A stretch of 7,786 bases of DNA from Nitrospiraceae bacterium (GTDB lineage: Bacteria > Nitrospirota > Nitrospiria > Nitrospirales > Nitrospiraceae). Every line of letters begins with the position of its first letter. The stretch's first letter is position 1. The stretch lies in contig SYGW01000115.1 of the NCBI GenBank assembly GCA_005800255.1, forward strand, positions 1-7,786, written 5' to 3'. Positions 6,027 to 7,786 of this stretch are shown one piece after another. Both the position numbers and the translations under genes were made by a program. The notes under the pieces were generated by a model. That model searched no databases and was not told the DNA's origin. It saw nothing but the letters and a program-made list of their open reading frames with translations.

Positions 6027-6710
6027 ATGAAAAGCGAGATTTTATATCCAGGGGCCTTTCCGATGGTCCGGGTAGAACTGACGGCGGGCGAGCATATCAA
6101 GGCTGAGTCCGGCGCGATGGTGGCCTGTTCCCCGACCATCGACATCGAAAGCAAGATGGAAGGGGGCTTCCTCGGAGCCCTGTCGCGAAAGCTCCTGACG
6201 GGGGAGAAGTTCTTTTTCCAGACCCTGCGCGCCAGCCGCGGTCCCGGTGAAGCGTTGCTGGCTCCGACGGTGCCGGGCGAAATCGTCCTTCTGGAACTCG
6301 ATGGTGTGAATGAGTACATGGTTCAAAAGGATGGCTTTCTCGCCGGCGCCGACAGGATTGTCATCGAAAGCAAAATGCAGAGCCTGAGTCGAGGATTGCT
6401 AGGGGGAGAGGGATTTTTCATCCTGAAGATCAGCGGGAAGGGGACGCTCGTCCTGAACAGCTTCGGGGCCATTCACAAGATCGAGTTGAAGCCGGATCAG
6501 GAATATATCGTGGACAATAGCCATCTGGTGGCCTGGTCCTCCACGACCTCCTACAGTATTGAAAAAGCCACCTCAGGCTGGATTGCCAGCGTGACTTCGG
6601 GCGAAGGATTTGTTTGCCGGTTCCGCGGGCCGGGACTTGTGTACATTCAAAGCAGGAACCCGGGAAGCTTCGGGGCCTGGATCAGACAATTTATCCCCGT
6701 CAGCGAGTAA
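6027..6710 (+). CDS. AIM24 / TIGR00266-family protein
   Basis: A 227-aa protein of the AIM24 family, a beta-rich fold found in many bacteria and, as AIM24, in mitochondria. In mitochondria AIM24 affects inner-membrane organisation. The bacterial role is not established. Recognisable family features are the opening block with VELTAGEHIKAESGAMV, then EGGFLGALSRKLLTGEKFFFQT, a second related half with FLAGADRIVIESKMQSLSRGLLGGEGFFILKI, and the final GEGFVCRFRGPGLVYIQSRNP. The two halves share a G-L-L/K-L-L-x-GE-x-FF pattern, consistent with an internal duplication. No signal peptide or membrane segment is present. I chose the ATG at 6027 over the in-frame TTG at 6009 because the Shine-Dalgarno GGGGAG (6011-6016) falls between them. 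The gene has its own promoter and is followed immediately by a palindromic repeat. Confidence 0.9.
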   Translation: MKSEILYPGAFPMVRVELTAGEHIKAESGAMVACSPTIDIESKMEGGFLGALSRKLLTGEKFFFQTLRASRGPGEALLAPTVPGEIVLLELDGVNEYMVQKDGFLAGADRIVIESKMQSLSRGLLGGEGFFILKISGKGTLVLNSFGAIHKIELKPDQEYIVDNSHLVAWSSTTSYSIEKATSGWIASVTSGEGFVCRFRGPGLVYIQSRNPGSFGAWIRQFIPVSE

Positions 6711-6832
6711 CGGCTGCTGAAAATGGCCGCCAACTTCGTTCTCAACTCGCAGAAAATCCTCAACGCACCGCAAGGGTACGCTTCCGGCTTCTGCTCGTCT
6801 GCGGCCTCGTTCGCGGTCATTTTGAGTAGCCG
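6711..6832. repeat. 122-nt nested palindromic repeat (REP/MITE-like)
   Basis: The element starts at the base after the AIM24-family stop codon. The outer arms 6711-6730 and 6813-6832 are complementary at 17 of 20 positions. A middle pair, GCAGAA (6749-6754) and TTCTGC (6789-6794), is perfect. An inner pair, CGCACC (6764-6769) and GGTACG (6775-6780), has one mismatch around a 5-nt loop. The spacers between outer and middle arms are both 18 nt, so the whole element can fold as one long interrupted hairpin. It encodes no protein. From memory, similar GGCTGCTGAAAA...GTACG...TTTTGAGCAGCC elements are dispersed in Nitrospira genomes. The non-autonomous, IS-derived label is an inference. Confidence 0.7.
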
Positions 6833-6850
6833 TACACCCTAGAGACCTCT

Positions 6851-7786
6851 ATGACGCCCAATGCCCTTTGTTTCGGTCACGACTATCCAGCCAGCGGGGC
6901 GCCTTGTTTTGTGCAGGTCGAGGAGGCAGGGCTGACGATCCTTTTCGAGTTTGCGGGAACCGATGGCGTTCGGGAGGCCGTGCCGTTTGCCGCGCTCAAC
7001 GTGTCGGCAGGCGGATTGGACCATGACCATCTGGTGGTGAAGTGGACGAGTGAGCAGGGGGAGCGGATCTTGTATCTCAAAGACCCGGATGCGATTCGAG
7101 CCTTTCGCCAGGCGGCTCCCGACCATCTCGGTCTTCCCTTTGCCCAGGCTGCGGAGTTGGTGCGCCAGGTGCGTCAACGTCGCCGGCTTGTCTGGAGCCT
7201 GGCGCTGGGGCTGCTCCTTTCGACGGTGCTGGGCCTTTGGTTCGGCTCAGATCTGCTGGTTGAGATTGCCGTGAGCCGGGTCCCGGTCGAGTGGGAACAA
7301 AAGCTGGGGGAGTCGGCCTATCGGGACTTTCTTGCGCAGCAGGAAGTGATCAAAGAGGGGCCGGCGGTGGCGGCGCTGGGAGAGATGACGCAACGGCTGA
7401 CCGAGCAAATTCAGAACAATCCCTACAAGTTTGAAGTGACGGTCGTGAAGAGCGATGTCATCAATGCTTTCGCCCTGCCAGGCGGGCATGTGGTGGTGTT
7501 CACTGGGCTTATGAAAAAAGCGGACAGTGGCGAAGAGGTGGCGGGCGTCATGAGCCATGAGTTGAACCATGTGCTGCAGCGGCATGGGCTGGAGCGGACC
7601 GTGAAAAGCCTCGGGCTGCTGACGGTGGTGACTATTGTGCTGGGTGATCAACAGGGCCTCGTCGGGATGATGAAGCAGCTCAGCGTCGAACTGCTTACCC
7701 TCAAGTTCGGCCGGGAGCAGGAGACCGAGGCGGATGTGACGGGCTTGCAACTGCTCCAGCGGGCGAAGATCGATCCCTCCGGCATG
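6851..7786 (+). CDS. M48-family zinc metallopeptidase, membrane-anchored, 3' end missing
   Basis: The frame is open from ATG 6851 to the window edge, 312 codons, without a stop. Residues 1-105 form a soluble, probably beta-rich N-terminal domain of unknown function. RQRRR (108-112) precedes one transmembrane helix (about 113-131), which by the positive-inside rule puts the N-terminus in the cytoplasm and the peptidase in the periplasm. The M48 domain shows NAFALPGGHVVVFTGLM (205-221), the zinc motif HELNH (236-240) within SHELNHVLQRH, and the third ligand E291 in ETEAD (291-295). A hydrophobic stretch (253-264) after HELNH may touch the membrane. M48 proteins of this kind act in envelope protein quality control, but the substrate here is unknown. 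The start codon has only a weak ribosome-binding site and lies 18 nt after the palindromic repeat. Confidence 0.88.
   Translation, partial: MTPNALCFGHDYPASGAPCFVQVEEAGLTILFEFAGTDGVREAVPFAALNVSAGGLDHDHLVVKWTSEQGERILYLKDPDAIRAFRQAAPDHLGLPFAQAAELVRQVRQRRRLVWSLALGLLLSTVLGLWFGSDLLVEIAVSRVPVEWEQKLGESAYRDFLAQQEVIKEGPAVAALGEMTQRLTEQIQNNPYKFEVTVVKSDVINAFALPGGHVVVFTGLMKKADSGEEVAGVMSHELNHVLQRHGLERTVKSLGLLTVVTIVLGDQQGLVGMMKQLSVELLTLKFGREQETEADVTGLQLLQRAKIDPSGM

Noticed and set aside
1..7786. CRISPR array, toxin-antitoxin pair, defence island or prophage
   Set aside because: No regularly spaced direct repeats and no small paired genes, nuclease, integrase or phage structural motifs were found. The coding content is housekeeping plus two conserved accessory genes.

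Overview
The window looks like ordinary chromosomal DNA from a GC-rich diderm bacterium. The LPS-assembly lipoprotein LptE points to an outer membrane. The protein sequences, the gene order and a 122-nt palindromic repeat suggest Nitrospira or a close relative in Nitrospirota. That assignment rests on recognition by eye, not on a search.

Layout. (1) Positions 1-206 are a divergent regulatory region. The first 30 codons of a probable SAM-dependent methyltransferase run leftward off the window, and the leuS promoter points right. (2) Positions 207-4439 are a rightward, probably co-transcribed cluster: leuS (leucyl-tRNA synthetase), lptE (LPS-assembly lipoprotein) and holA (DNA polymerase III delta subunit). 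The same gene order is known in E. coli. (3) rpsT (ribosomal protein S20) lies on the minus strand. Its 3' end overlaps the end of holA by 26 bp, and it has a clear promoter. (4) pyrF (OMP decarboxylase) reads rightward from the 100-bp gap shared with rpsT. (5) A tRNA-His(GUG) gene follows, with its own extended -10 promoter and encoded G-1 and CCA. (6) Positions 5670-6026 contain no gene but are rich in inverted repeats and end in a good sigma70-type promoter. (7) An AIM24/TIGR00266-family gene is followed immediately by a 122-nt nested palindrome. (8) The window ends inside a membrane-anchored M48 zinc metallopeptidase gene, which is cut at codon 312.

Functionally the window is mostly housekeeping: translation (leuS, rpsT, tRNA-His), replication (holA), envelope assembly (lptE) and pyrimidine synthesis (pyrF). 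The AIM24-M48 pair at the right end is the least understood part and may concern the cell envelope or protein quality control. I found no phage genes, transposase, CRISPR array or defence cassette. The most notable non-coding signals are the palindromic element between the AIM24 and M48 genes, the hairpin cluster after tRNA-His, and small palindromes placed at promoters.
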